Of a DNA stretch of 64,000 nucleotides, positions 9,886-18,643 are shown piece by piece. The notes under the pieces were generated by a model. That model saw nothing but the letters and a program-made list of their open reading frames with translations, was not told where the DNA came from and did no database searches. Made by a program: the position numbers and the translations under genes. Where the stretch lies: contig CAVSAT010000008.1 of assembly GCA_963726005.1 (NCBI GenBank), positions 124,001 through 188,000 on the forward strand, written 5' to 3'. Position 1 is the first letter of the stretch, and every line of letters starts with the position of its first letter. This stretch comes from Bog-473 sp963726005. GTDB taxonomy: Bacteria; Actinomycetota; Acidimicrobiia; Acidimicrobiales; RAAP-2.

Positions 9886-10923
9886 GTGCCGCTGAAGTTC
9901 GATGCCATGCTGCCCGCCCAGCCCTTGCGGCGGGCGGCCGAACTCGGGCGCCGCGCGGCGGACGCCGGACTGTCGGGCCTGGTGGTGACCGAGGCGGGGC
10001 GGACGGCCTACCTCACCTGCGGCGCGCTGGTGGTGGCGGCCGACATCGACGTGCTCACCGGCATCGCCGTCGCCTTCCCGCGGAGTCCGATGGTAACGGC
10101 GGCCACGGCCTGGGAGCTGGCCGAGGCGAGCGGCGGCCGTTTCCGCCTCGGCCTCGGGGCGCAGGTGCGGGCCCACATCCAACGCCGCTACGGCTCGGAG
10201 TTCGATCCCCCCGGGCCGCGGCTGCGCGAGTACGTGCTTGCGGTGAAGGCGATCTTCGAGTCCTTCCGCGAGGGGGCGCCGTTGGCGGTGGAGGGCGAGT
10301 ATTACAACCTGTCGCTGTTGCCGCCCACCTGGTCACCCGGCCCGATCGACTGCCCGAACCCGCCGGTCGACGTCGCGGCGGTCAATCCCTGGATGCTCCG
10401 CATGGCGGCCGAATATGCGGACGGCGTGCACATCCACCCGCTGAACACGCCGACCTACCTGGAGGAGACGGTAATGCCCAACCTCGAGAAGGGCGCGGTC
10501 CGCTCCGGACGCGACCTGGAGGACCTCGAGGTCATCGTGCCCGCCTTCCTCGTCGTCGGCGACACCGACGTCGAGCGCCGAGGATGGCGCGAGAGGGCCC
10601 GCATGCAGGTCGCCTTTTACGGGTCGACACCCAATTACGCCTTCATCTTCGAACAGCTCGACCGGGAGGGAACGACCGATCTCATCCGTGAACGCCAACG
10701 TGCCGGCGACCTCCCCGGCATGGCGGCCGTCATCGACGACGACCTGCTCAAGAACTTTGTCACCGAAGGGACGTGGGACGACATCGCAGCCACGATCGTG
10801 GACAAGTACGACGGGGTCGCGACCCGGATCGTCAGCTACTTCACCGGTTCCGACGTCGTGGCGGACACCGACGCCTTCGAGCGCTGGGGGAAGCTGGCCC
10901 GACAGGTGGTGGCGCTTTCGTAG
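9886..10923 (+). CDS. LLM-class F420-dependent oxidoreductase (TIGR03617-like)
   Basis: 345 residues from GTG 9886, 13 bases after the PhyH stop. It has the luciferase-like TIM-barrel pattern: KFDAMLPAQPLRRAAELGRRAADAGLSGL near the N terminus, SGGRFRLGLGAQVRAHIQRRYG, and AAEYADGVHIHPLNTP around residue 175. The family uses reduced F420 or FMN for hydride transfer. The closest class I recognise is the mycobacterial-type TIGR03617 group, whose substrates are unknown. Its place after two dioxygenases and before an acyl-CoA ligase suggests lipid or xenobiotic oxidation. Confidence 0.85.
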   Translation: MPLKFDAMLPAQPLRRAAELGRRAADAGLSGLVVTEAGRTAYLTCGALVVAADIDVLTGIAVAFPRSPMVTAATAWELAEASGGRFRLGLGAQVRAHIQRRYGSEFDPPGPRLREYVLAVKAIFESFREGAPLAVEGEYYNLSLLPPTWSPGPIDCPNPPVDVAAVNPWMLRMAAEYADGVHIHPLNTPTYLEETVMPNLEKGAVRSGRDLEDLEVIVPAFLVVGDTDVERRGWRERARMQVAFYGSTPNYAFIFEQLDREGTTDLIRERQRAGDLPGMAAVIDDDLLKNFVTEGTWDDIAATIVDKYDGVATRIVSYFTGSDVVADTDAFERWGKLARQVVALS

Positions 10924-11062
10924 TCGCGCCTGATTGTGCGGGGGTCCAGGGTGAGGCTGTAGAAAGAAGGCCCGCCGCGGTGGCGGGGCGGACGAGCGCG
11001 GCAGAAGAGTATTCTGAATTTCCTCGTCGGTACGAGGACGCGTGAACGAGGAAGGACGTGCG

Positions 11063-11374
11063 GTGGGGATGCAGTTGAAGGCAGGAGCGAGGCTCCGGAG
11101 CGCGACCGACGCCTGCGAGGTGGTCGTCGTGCGGACCCCCGGTGAGCCGGTCGACCTGCGCTGCGGTGGACACGCAATGGTGGCGATCGACGCCGAGGTG
11201 ACGCCACAGAGCATCGAGGCGGGGTTCGACCAGGGCACGCAGTTGGGCAAGCGGTACGCCGACGAGGAACTCGGTCTGGAGGTGCTGTGCACGAAGGCGG
11301 GGGAAGGCTCGCTCTCGGTGGGCGAGACCCCGCTCGTCGTCAAGGGCGCCAAGCCCCTGCCCGCCTCCGACTGA
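11063..11374 (+). CDS. Small conserved hypothetical protein before the acyl-CoA ligase
   Basis: 103 residues if started at GTG 11063, which has GAGGAAGGA 6-7 bases upstream; an earlier in-frame GTG at 11042 would place that ribosome site inside the gene. Sequence MQLKAGARLRSATDACEVVVVRTPGEPVDLRCGGHAMV suggests a small beta-rich fold with a cysteine pair. I do not know its function. It ends 31 bases before the acyl-CoA ligase, so the two probably share a transcript. Confidence 0.6.
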   Translation: MGMQLKAGARLRSATDACEVVVVRTPGEPVDLRCGGHAMVAIDAEVTPQSIEAGFDQGTQLGKRYADEELGLEVLCTKAGEGSLSVGETPLVVKGAKPLPASD

Positions 11375-11405
11375 GCGCGCCGGCGCCGAGAGAGGACCTC
11401 GCCCC

Positions 11406-12911
11406 GTGAACATCGCCATGCTGCTCGAGATGGCGGCCGAGGGCGATCCCGACCGCATCGTTCTCGGCTCCCATGACGGTGGCAGCAGTGCCGCCGAGCT
11501 CCTCGAGCGGGCGCGGCGGGCCGCCGCGTACTTCGAGAAGAGCGGGGCCGAGGTCGTCGGCTATTTCGGGCTGAACTCCGACGTGTTGCCGGTGGCGTTG
11601 TTCGGCGCCGCGCTGGCGGGCGTGCCGTTCTCGCCGATCAACTACCGGGCCCCCGACGAGCAGTTGCACGGGATCCTCGGACGGGTCGCGGGCGGGCTGA
11701 TGATCGCCGACGACGACGAGGTCGCGCGCCTCGGGGCGTGCGGGGCCGAGCACGTGGTGACAAAGGACGAGTTCACGGTGGCCATCGCCGAGCCGGTCAC
11801 GGGGGAGCATCCCTTCGTCGACCCCGAGGAGATCGCCGTGTTGCTCTTCACCAGCGGCACGACGTCGGAGCCCAAGGCGGCGGTGCTGCGTCACCGCCAT
11901 CTCGTCTCCTACATCATCTCGAGCGTCGAGTTCCTCGGGTGCGCGCCGGACGAAGCGCAGCTGATCTGCGTGCCGCCGTACCACATCGCCGGGATCGCGG
12001 CGGTGTTGAGCTCCTTGTACGCGGGACGGCGCATCATGTACCTGCCGGCCTTCGAAGCCGCCGCCTGGGTCCGGCTGGCCACCGAGGAGCGGATCACGCA
12101 CGCCATGGTCGTGCCCACCATGCTCGGGCGCATCCTGCAGGCGGTCGAGGACGTCGGGGTGGAGCCGCCCGCGCTGCGCCACCTGTCCTACGGCGGCGGG
12201 CGCATGCCGCTCGAACTCGTCGAACGCACGTTGCGCGACATGCCCCACGTCGACCTGGTCAACGCCTACGGGTTGACCGAGACGTCGTCGACCATCGCCA
12301 TGTTGACCCCCGACGACCACCGAGAGGCGTACGCCAGCGACGACCCGGCCGTGCGGGCGCGGCTCGGGTCGGTGGGGCGTCCCCTCCCGTCCCTCGAGGT
12401 GGAGGTGCGGGGGACCGATGAGGCGGCCCTCCCGTCGGGCGAGAAGGGCGAGATCTGGGTGCGGGGCGAGCAGGTGTCCGGCGAGTACGTCGGGCGGTCG
12501 GTCCTCGATCACGAGGGATGGTTCCGCACGCGGGACGCGGGGTGGTTCGACCAGCACGGGTTCTTGTACATCGAGGGCCGGCTCGACGACGTCATCGTGC
12601 GGGGCGCCGAGAACATCTCGCCGGGCGAGGTCGAAGAGGTGTTGCAGGCGAACCCGGCCGTGGCCGAGGCCGCCGTGATCGGCATCCCCGACACCGAGTG
12701 GGGCGAGGCGGTGGCGGCCGTCGTGGTGCTGCGGCCCGGCGCCTCGGCCAGCCAGGACGCGCTGCAGGGCTGGGTCCGCGAACGGCTGCGCTCCACCAAG
12801 ACCCCCGTGGTCGTGGACTTCCGCGACGAATTGCCGTACTCGCCGACCGGGAAGCTCCTGCGCCGGGTGCTGCGCGACGAGCTGGCGGCGGGCCGGAGCG
12901 AGTCCGCCTGA
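11406..12911 (+). CDS. Acyl-CoA synthetase (AMP-binding, class I adenylate-forming)
   Basis: 501 residues from GTG 11406. P-loop LLFTSGTTSEPKAAVLRH at residues 147-164, adenine-binding YGLTETSS at 288-295, hinge-region motif GWFRTRDAGWFDQHG, and a C-terminal catalytic lysine in PYSPTGKLLRR. These motifs define ATP-dependent activation of a carboxylic acid to the acyl adenylate and then the CoA thioester. Chain specificity cannot be read. It ends the plus-strand run starting at 7421 and would supply CoA esters to the oxidative enzymes around it. Confidence 0.92.
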   Translation: MNIAMLLEMAAEGDPDRIVLGSHDGGSSAAELLERARRAAAYFEKSGAEVVGYFGLNSDVLPVALFGAALAGVPFSPINYRAPDEQLHGILGRVAGGLMIADDDEVARLGACGAEHVVTKDEFTVAIAEPVTGEHPFVDPEEIAVLLFTSGTTSEPKAAVLRHRHLVSYIISSVEFLGCAPDEAQLICVPPYHIAGIAAVLSSLYAGRRIMYLPAFEAAAWVRLATEERITHAMVVPTMLGRILQAVEDVGVEPPALRHLSYGGGRMPLELVERTLRDMPHVDLVNAYGLTETSSTIAMLTPDDHREAYASDDPAVRARLGSVGRPLPSLEVEVRGTDEAALPSGEKGEIWVRGEQVSGEYVGRSVLDHEGWFRTRDAGWFDQHGFLYIEGRLDDVIVRGAENISPGEVEEVLQANPAVAEAAVIGIPDTEWGEAVAAVVVLRPGASASQDALQGWVRERLRSTKTPVVVDFRDELPYSPTGKLLRRVLRDELAAGRSESA

Positions 12912-12965
12912 CGCAGGCGGCACGGGGTACCGGCTTCCTTCCGTCCCCAGCTCAGGGTGGGCAGC

Positions 12966-13811
12966 TCAGTGCGGGTAGTACAGCGGCGTGTCCTCGCCAA
13001 CCACCAACTGACGGAGTCCCTCGGGCGCCACGAACCGGCGGTCGGCCCGACCGGTCTCTGACAGAGCGAGGTGCAGGACACCGCAACGCTTCGTTCCGAC
13101 GGTCGCCTGCCACGAGTCGGGGAGCGTGGCCCACGTGGTGGGGGCCCAGACGTGTGCCGTGCCGTCGAGTTCGACCGTGCGGTACTGGTGCACGTGGCCG
13201 CTCACGACCAACGGATTGAGCGGGATCTCGGCGAGCAGGGCGCGCAGACGGTCCCGGGCGGGCGGCGGCACGAACCGGACGGCTGGAGCACTGGTCAGCT
13301 CCGTGTCCGTGGCGTCGATCGGCTTGTGGGAGACGATCGTGACCGGACGCTCCCGCGTGGCGGGCGTGGCCACCACCCCTTCGAGCCACTCCCACTGCTC
13401 CGCTTCCGCCGGCAGGCCCGAGCCGAACAGCTGCGCATTGACGCCGACCAACCGCCAGTGCTCGAGCTCCCGTGTCCACCAGAGGGGACCCACCGCTCGC
13501 GTCCAGCTTGCAAGGTTCTCCTCGGTCACGACGTCGTCGGGAGCTCCCCCGTCGATCGGGTTGTCCCCGATGTCGTGATTGCCCGGGACGACGACCCACG
13601 GGGTCGGCGCAAGCCGGCCCAGCTGTTCCCGTGCGTAGTCGAGGTCCCCGGCGTCGTGCTGACCGTCCAGGGAGAGGTCGCCGACGTGGACCACGAGGTC
13701 GGGGCTCGTGCGGCGGACGTGGCCGACAACAGCCGACCAGTTGCGCTCCGCCTCGGGCGCCCGCCCGGACAGGTGGCTGTCCGAAACCACCACCACCTGA
13801 GCCGTCGCCAC
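12966..13811 (-). CDS. Calcineurin-like metallophosphoesterase
   Basis: 281 residues from GTG 13811. The five metal-binding blocks are present in order: VVVSDSHLSG (D-x-H), VVHVGDLSLDG (GD), VPGNHDIGD (GNHD), VSHKPID and SGHVHQYR (GHxH). The family hydrolyses phosphoesters with a dinuclear metal centre; the substrate (cyclic nucleotide, protein or other) is unknown. The start lies 10 bases after the stop of the PPOX/F420 gene, so it is the last gene of a three-gene minus-strand run from 14686. Confidence 0.88.
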   Translation of the reverse strand: MATAQVVVVSDSHLSGRAPEAERNWSAVVGHVRRTSPDLVVHVGDLSLDGQHDAGDLDYAREQLGRLAPTPWVVVPGNHDIGDNPIDGGAPDDVVTEENLASWTRAVGPLWWTRELEHWRLVGVNAQLFGSGLPAEAEQWEWLEGVVATPATRERPVTIVSHKPIDATDTELTSAPAVRFVPPPARDRLRALLAEIPLNPLVVSGHVHQYRTVELDGTAHVWAPTTWATLPDSWQATVGTKRCGVLHLALSETGRADRRFVAPEGLRQLVVGEDTPLYYPH

Positions 13812-13821
13812 CGTGGTCAGG

Positions 13822-14301
13822 CTATCCAGGGTCCCCGCCGGCACCGGCATCGGCATCGGAACCTGCACCGGTGGTCCGGCTCGCGCCGGCGGACCAGCCG
13901 ACGAGCGTCGAGACGTCGAGAATCACGACGTCGGCGAACTCGGTGCGACGGTACTGCGGGTACTTCTCACGCAGTGCGTGCTCACACTCCTCGCGCTGCC
14001 GTGCACTCACGTCGTTATCCGGCCGCCGCACGAGGTGCGCGCGCGCCCACCACAGACGTGACCAGTCCTCCCGGTCCCAGTGCTCGCAGAGCAGGGTGGC
14101 CCTGGCGTCGTGCTCGAGGTTGCGCAGGCGCGCCAGCTCGGTCGTCTCCTTCGGCTTGACCCGGTCCACTGGGGTCGCGACGACCCGTGCGACGACCGTG
14201 AAGCAGACCGGTACGGCGTCGATGCGCCGCTGGCGGTTCGACGTGCACAAGATGCCGTGGTCGGCGGCACCGAGGTGGCGCCATGTGTCGTCGTCGCTCA
14301 T
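13822..14301 (-). CDS. PPOX-class F420-dependent oxidoreductase (TIGR03668-like)
   Basis: 159 residues from ATG 14301. Split-barrel features: HLGAADHGILCTSNRQRRIDAVPVCFTVV near the N terminus, DRVKPKETTELARLRNLEHDARATLLCEHW (cofactor phosphate-binding region) and WARAHLVRR. The family binds F420 or FMN and reduces quinone-like or tetrapyrrole substrates; the exact substrate is not predictable. The last 20 residues are a Gly/Ala/Asp-rich tail. It starts 10 bases downstream of the ClpX-finger gene stop. Confidence 0.8.
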   Translation of the reverse strand: MSDDDTWRHLGAADHGILCTSNRQRRIDAVPVCFTVVARVVATPVDRVKPKETTELARLRNLEHDARATLLCEHWDREDWSRLWWARAHLVRRPDNDVSARQREECEHALREKYPQYRRTEFADVVILDVSTLVGWSAGASRTTGAGSDADAGAGGDPG

Positions 14302-14311
14302 GCGCACCGGG

Positions 14312-14686
14312 CTACTCCTCGGCCGCGAAGCGCTCCCAGGCCGACTGGCGCGTGACGCCGAGGGCGTCGCCGATCTGCGCCCATGTGGCGCCGAGCGCGC
14401 GGGCACGGCGCACCCAGCCGAGGAGGCTCTCTTCGACCTGGGCCTGGGCGCGGGCCACGTTGGGGAGGTTGGCCAGTGCGGCATCGAGCGATGCGGTCTC
14501 CTCCCAAGGCAGGAGGCGCGGCTCGCGACGACCGGCGGGAAGCTCGCTGATGATCTGGTGGCACAGGTCGACGCAGCCGTCACAGACGAAGACGGCGGGC
14601 CCGGCCACAAGGGCCTTCACTTCCGTGTTCGGCTTGAGGCAGAAGCAGCAGCACGCGATGACGTCGTCCTTCTCCTTGGTGGGCAC
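14312..14686 (-). CDS. ClpX-type zinc-finger protein with C-terminal HTH
   Basis: 124 residues from GTG 14686, with a ribosome site GGGAGGTGAG just upstream. Residues 12-45 match the C4 zinc finger of ClpX (two CxxC pairs, KALVAGPAVFVCDGCVDLC). There is no ATPase domain. The C terminus (ARALGATWAQIGDALGVTRQSAWERF) is a helix-turn-helix. This stand-alone finger plus HTH occurs in actinobacteria; a DNA-binding role is likely but the target is unknown. Two operator-like palindromes lie directly upstream, so autoregulation is plausible. Confidence 0.8.
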   Translation of the reverse strand: MPTKEKDDVIACCCFCLKPNTEVKALVAGPAVFVCDGCVDLCHQIISELPAGRREPRLLPWEETASLDAALANLPNVARAQAQVEESLLGWVRRARALGATWAQIGDALGVTRQSAWERFAAEE

Positions 14687-14703
14687 AGGCGACTCACCTC
14701 CCG

Positions 14704-14752
14704 CTTACGTTGTCAGGGCTGACCTTACGCTGTAAGGACCCGCCTGACAAGG
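14704..14752 (-). promoter_or_regulatory. Tandem palindromic operator-like elements
   Basis: CTTACGTTGTCAGG (14704-14717) and CTTACGCTGTAAGG (14724-14737) are related 14-base elements exactly 20 bases apart, about two helical turns. The second forms a perfect palindrome CCTTAC-GCT-GTAAGG (14723-14737). The outer arms TTGTCAGG (14710-14717) and CCTGACAA (14743-14750) also form an inverted repeat. They lie 18-66 bases upstream of GTG 14686, where a repressor would block transcription. The cognate regulator is unknown. Confidence 0.5.
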
Positions 14753-14789
14753 TCCCGTCTACGACGTCGTGGGAGCCCTCGTCGTGCGG

Positions 14790-15992
14790 TCACGGCACGC
14801 TGACCGGCAGGCTCTCCCAGCCCCGCACGGTCGAGGTGTGGGCCTGCACGGCGTGGTCCCAGTCCACCTCCCAGGTGGGAAAGCGCCGGAGGACCTCTTC
14901 GAGGGCGATGCGGCCCTCGAGCCGGGCCAGGTGACTGCCCAGGCAGAAGTGGATGCCGTAACCGAAGGCCAGATGCTGCTCCACCGTGCGGTGGATGTCG
15001 AAGCGGTCGGGATCGGGGAACTTGCGCTCGTCCCGATTGGCGGCGCCGTTCATGAGCAGCAGCACACTCCCTGCCGGCACCGTCTGGTCGTGGTGCTCCA
15101 CCTCTTCGGTCACGAACCTCGCCTGGACGGGTGAGGGCGACTCGAAACGCAGGAGTTCGTCGATGGCGCCCGGAATCAGGCTTGGGTCTTCGGCGAGCTC
15201 GCGGCGCTGGTCGGGGTGCTCGGCCAGCAGCTTCCCCGCCCAACCGATGAGCCGCGTCGTCGTCTCGTTGCCGGCACCTGCCAGCAGGCCGACGTACCCC
15301 AGGACCTCCTGACGGGTCAGCGTCCTGGTGGTGCCGGTCGTGTCCACGAACTCGGCCTGCAACAGCTTGGTCATCAGGTCGTCGGAGGGATGTTCGGCCC
15401 GCCATTCGACGTACTCGGCGAACCCGTCACCGCCGACGGACGCGAGGTCTCCTTGGGGGGTGGGAGCGGTCCCCTCCTCCAGGCGCAGGGACTGGTCGAG
15501 GCGGTCCCGGATCGCAACCTGATCCTCCTCGGGGATCCCGAGCAGCATCCCGATGACCCGCATCGGCATCTCGGCCGCCAGGTCGTGGATGAAGTCGAAG
15601 TGCCCGGTACCGACCAGCGGGTCCAGTGTCCGGCCGCAGAAGCGGCGCACCTCTGGCTCGATGGCGTTCATCGCCCTCGGCGTGAACACCCGGCTCAGGA
15701 GACTTCGGTGCTCGTCATGGGCCGGCGGGTCCTCGAAGAGGATCGAGCCCGGCGGGATCTCCATGCCGCTCTTGATCAGCTCGAGCACGGACCCCTTCCC
15801 CGAGATGTAGGTCTTCCAGTCGGCCAGGCAGCGGCGGACGTCCTCGAAACGGCTCAGGGCGTAGAAGTCGTGTCGTTCGTTGTAGTACAGCGGTGCCTCG
15901 TCGCGCATCCGCTTCCAGATCGGGTACGGGTCTGTGTCGATGTCGAAGTCGTAGGGGTCGTAGTACAGCTCGGTGCTCGCCGACGTGGTCAT
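14790..15992 (-). CDS. Cytochrome P450
   Basis: 400 residues from ATG 15992 (MTTSASTELYYDPYDFDIDTDPYP). I-helix oxygen-binding motif AGAGNETTT at 238-246, K-helix ELLR at 279-282, and the heme loop FGYGIHFCLGSHLAR with the cysteine ligand at residue 350. These mark a soluble class I bacterial P450 that needs ferredoxin and a reductase, neither of which is in the window. The substrate is unknown; the lipid-catabolic surroundings suggest a steroid, terpenoid or fatty acid. The SDR gene lies 82 bases upstream on the same strand and may act on the hydroxylated product. Confidence 0.93.
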   Translation of the reverse strand: MTTSASTELYYDPYDFDIDTDPYPIWKRMRDEAPLYYNERHDFYALSRFEDVRRCLADWKTYISGKGSVLELIKSGMEIPPGSILFEDPPAHDEHRSLLSRVFTPRAMNAIEPEVRRFCGRTLDPLVGTGHFDFIHDLAAEMPMRVIGMLLGIPEEDQVAIRDRLDQSLRLEEGTAPTPQGDLASVGGDGFAEYVEWRAEHPSDDLMTKLLQAEFVDTTGTTRTLTRQEVLGYVGLLAGAGNETTTRLIGWAGKLLAEHPDQRRELAEDPSLIPGAIDELLRFESPSPVQARFVTEEVEHHDQTVPAGSVLLLMNGAANRDERKFPDPDRFDIHRTVEQHLAFGYGIHFCLGSHLARLEGRIALEEVLRRFPTWEVDWDHAVQAHTSTVRGWESLPVSVP

Positions 15993-16074
15993 GAGGAAAC
16001 CTTCCCTTCGAATCGTCCGCTCATGTCTCTCCTGCAACTGGGTGCATGTCGTGCATGCCGTTCATCTCGGTCGA

Positions 16075-16839
16075 TCAGAAGCTGCGGCAGTAGACCGTGT
16101 CCATCTTCTGGGTGCGCGGCCGCGTGACGATGAAGAGGTGCACGTCGCCGATCGCCTGCACCTCCTGCCCCGCGTAGCGGCCGGTGGCCTGGTTGATCAG
16201 GCCAAGCTCCGTCCAGCGTTTGTAGGCTGCGGCGGCGTGCTCGGGATCCCAGTCCCAGTCGGTCGACCCCAGACCGGCGCCCTGTGCCGTGCCCTGGACC
16301 ACGGTGGTGACCCTGATGTCGTCGTCGCGCACCTCGAGGGCGAGCACGACGCCGAAGGCCTCCAGCGCCGCCTTGCTGGCCACGTACATCGACAACATCG
16401 GGAACGGGTGCAAGGTGGACTCGCTCGAGGTGTTGACGATGTCGCCACCTCCCGCCGAGCGCAGGAGCGCGACGGCCGCCCGCGACGTGTACACCGGGCC
16501 CATCAGGTTGGTCGCGATCTGCCGCTCGATGTCGCCATCGCTCAGGAGCTCGACCGGGCAGGGGCGGTACACCGCGGCGTGGTTGACGAGCACGTCCAGC
16601 TTGCCGAACCGCCGCGTGATCTCGGCGAAGGCGGCTCGCACGCTGTCGGGGTCGCCCACGTCAGTGGCGATGGGGACGGCCGACTCGCCCAGCTCCTCGG
16701 CGACCTGTTCCAGGCGCTCCTTGTTGCGCGCCAGCATGACCACCGAGGCGCCTTCCTCGACGAAGCGCGTCACGATGCCGAGCCCGGACCCGGCCGAAGC
16801 GCCCGTGACGACTGCGACTTTGCCGTCGAGAACCCCCAT
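16075..16839 (-). CDS. SDR family NAD(P)-dependent oxidoreductase
   Basis: 254 residues from ATG 16839. The nucleotide-binding glycine motif is TGASAGSGLG, followed by NHAAV in place of the usual NNAG, catalytic serine in TSSESTLH and Y-x-x-x-K as YVASK near residue 150. A typical classical SDR that interconverts a hydroxyl and a carbonyl group. The C terminus (QKMDTVYCRSF) is unusual but carries no recognised domain. Same strand as the P450 downstream, so a P450/SDR oxidation pair is likely. Confidence 0.88.
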   Translation of the reverse strand: MGVLDGKVAVVTGASAGSGLGIVTRFVEEGASVVMLARNKERLEQVAEELGESAVPIATDVGDPDSVRAAFAEITRRFGKLDVLVNHAAVYRPCPVELLSDGDIERQIATNLMGPVYTSRAAVALLRSAGGGDIVNTSSESTLHPFPMLSMYVASKAALEAFGVVLALEVRDDDIRVTTVVQGTAQGAGLGSTDWDWDPEHAAAAYKRWTELGLINQATGRYAGQEVQAIGDVHLFIVTRPRTQKMDTVYCRSF

Positions 16840-16993
16840 GATCAACCTCGGCTCAGGTGCCCGGCCTCGGTGAGGACGTCGAGCCCGTGGTGGTCCCGCT
16901 CACAGCCTGGCGCGGTGTTGGTCACGGGCCCGATTGTTTCACGCCGGGCGCCGCCCAGCGGCACGACAGGATCGTTCCGCCGCCCTCACTCGC

Positions 16994-18643
16994 TCACTTG
17001 ATCGCCACCTCGACGATCTTCACGACCACCAGAGCCAGTGCGACGACGAGGTAGCCGCGCAACGCAATGAGCCCGATCTTGCGCTGGCGCGACAACGTCG
17101 GGCGCTCGAGCCGGGCCAGGGGCGGCATCCGCCATGTGTCGCGGTTCGCGGTCTCGGCCAGTACGTCGTCCACCGTGACCTCGTCACGGTGCCGTCGGGC
17201 CTGGATCCCCATGAAGGCACCGAGGACCAGGCCGATCACTACTCCGACAGCCATCACGCCAACGATCTGCGAGCCCGTGATGGCAGGAAACAGCACACTG
17301 GCGGTGAGGATCACCGAGAGGATCACCAGGACCCAGATGATCACCCCGGTGACGATGTTGAGCGTCCTGCCGTTGACCCACGGCCCGAGCACGGCCTTGT
17401 CATTGCACAGGATCGCCAGGAACACGACGGCGCTGGGCAGCAGGACGCCGGCCAGAACCTGCACGCCCAGCGTCAAGAGGCCGAGCGGCACCTGGGGGAT
17501 GAGCACCAGTGTTGCGGCCAGCGCGATGAGCGCGGCGTAGCAGGCGTAGAACCCCTTGGCCTGGGTCACGGGCCGGTGCAGCGAGTGCTTCTGGTTCAGC
17601 ACGTCGCTGGTCGCATACGCAGTGGCGAGCCCGACGGCGGCGGCGCCGATGATGGCGGCGTCGATCAGCGCGATGGCGAAGAGGTCCCCCATCGTGCGCG
17701 ACACGTAGGTGGCGAGCCCGTGGGCGACCCCTCCTGCGTCGGTGAAGTTCCCGGCGAGCGGGGTGTGGGCGAAGGCCGCCGCCGAGAAGCCCATGATCGC
17801 CACGCCGCCGACGACCACCAGGGCGATGCCGATGACCAGGTCGACACGCTCGTAGTTGATCCACCGCGGCGTGATGCGCTTGTCGATGATGTAGGACTGC
17901 TGGAAGAACAGCTGCCACGGGGCGACCGTCGTGCCAACGATGCCAATGACCAACAGCATCACGGAGGACAGGGGTGCGCCGTGGGGGATGCGGGGCACCG
18001 CGAAGTCGTGCGCCACCTGCCCGATCGGCGGGTGCACCATGAGGAAGAGGGGGATGAGCAAGAGGGATCCGACGATCAGCATCAAGCAGAGTCGCTCGAA
18101 GCGCCGGAAGCTCCCCGTGCTGACTGCGCCGATGATGGCCACTGCAGCGGCGACCACCGAGGGGACCTTGGGCAGTCCCAGATACGAGACCGCCAGCGAG
18201 ATGCCGATGAACTCGGTGACGATGGTCAACGCATTCAACAGGAACAGGTCGATGACGCTGAATGCGCCCCAGAACTTGCCGAAGCGCTCGAGGATCAGCC
18301 GGGCGTGTCCGACGCCGGTGACGGCGCCGAGGCGCAGCACCATTTCCTGGCAGACGTAGAGCACGGGAATCAACAGGCCCAGCGTCCACACGAGGTGCGT
18401 GCCGAAGTTCTGGCCGGCCTGGCCGTAGGTCGAGAAGGCGCCGGCGTCGTTGTCGCCGACCATGACGATGAGCCCCGGCCCGACGATGGCGAGCAGGGTC
18501 TTGAGCTTGAGCGACAGCCTCGGGCGGGCTGCCGTGTCGCCGTAGGCGATCGTGCCCAGGGCGCCGTTGATGTGGCCGACGTGGGCATCATCGAGGACGG
18601 CGACGTCCCGGCCCGGTGGTGCGAGGTGGGTGAAGTTCTCCAT
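16994..18643 (-). CDS. Nramp-family divalent metal transporter, atypical binding site
   Basis: 549 residues, longer than the usual 410-450, with a cytoplasmic N-terminal extension of about 50 residues and 11-12 membrane segments. Helix 1 reads GPGLIVMVGDNDAGAFSTYGQ, so the canonical D-P-G-N is D66-A-G-A. Helix 6 reads GTTVAPWQLF, so the canonical M-P-H is A241-P-W243. The conserved metal aspartate is kept, but the Asn, the Met that selects transition metals and the His are lost. Known Nramp variants lacking the Met accept Mg2+ or Ca2+, so this may be an NRMT-like magnesium transporter (inference). Ribosome site AAGGAGA. It is preceded by a long structured leader and is divergent from a CDF exporter. 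Confidence 0.85.
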   Translation of the reverse strand: MENFTHLAPPGRDVAVLDDAHVGHINGALGTIAYGDTAARPRLSLKLKTLLAIVGPGLIVMVGDNDAGAFSTYGQAGQNFGTHLVWTLGLLIPVLYVCQEMVLRLGAVTGVGHARLILERFGKFWGAFSVIDLFLLNALTIVTEFIGISLAVSYLGLPKVPSVVAAAVAIIGAVSTGSFRRFERLCLMLIVGSLLLIPLFLMVHPPIGQVAHDFAVPRIPHGAPLSSVMLLVIGIVGTTVAPWQLFFQQSYIIDKRITPRWINYERVDLVIGIALVVVGGVAIMGFSAAAFAHTPLAGNFTDAGGVAHGLATYVSRTMGDLFAIALIDAAIIGAAAVGLATAYATSDVLNQKHSLHRPVTQAKGFYACYAALIALAATLVLIPQVPLGLLTLGVQVLAGVLLPSAVVFLAILCNDKAVLGPWVNGRTLNIVTGVIIWVLVILSVILTASVLFPAITGSQIVGVMAVGVVIGLVLGAFMGIQARRHRDEVTVDDVLAETANRDTWRMPPLARLERPTLSRQRKIGLIALRGYLVVALALVVVKIVEVAIK

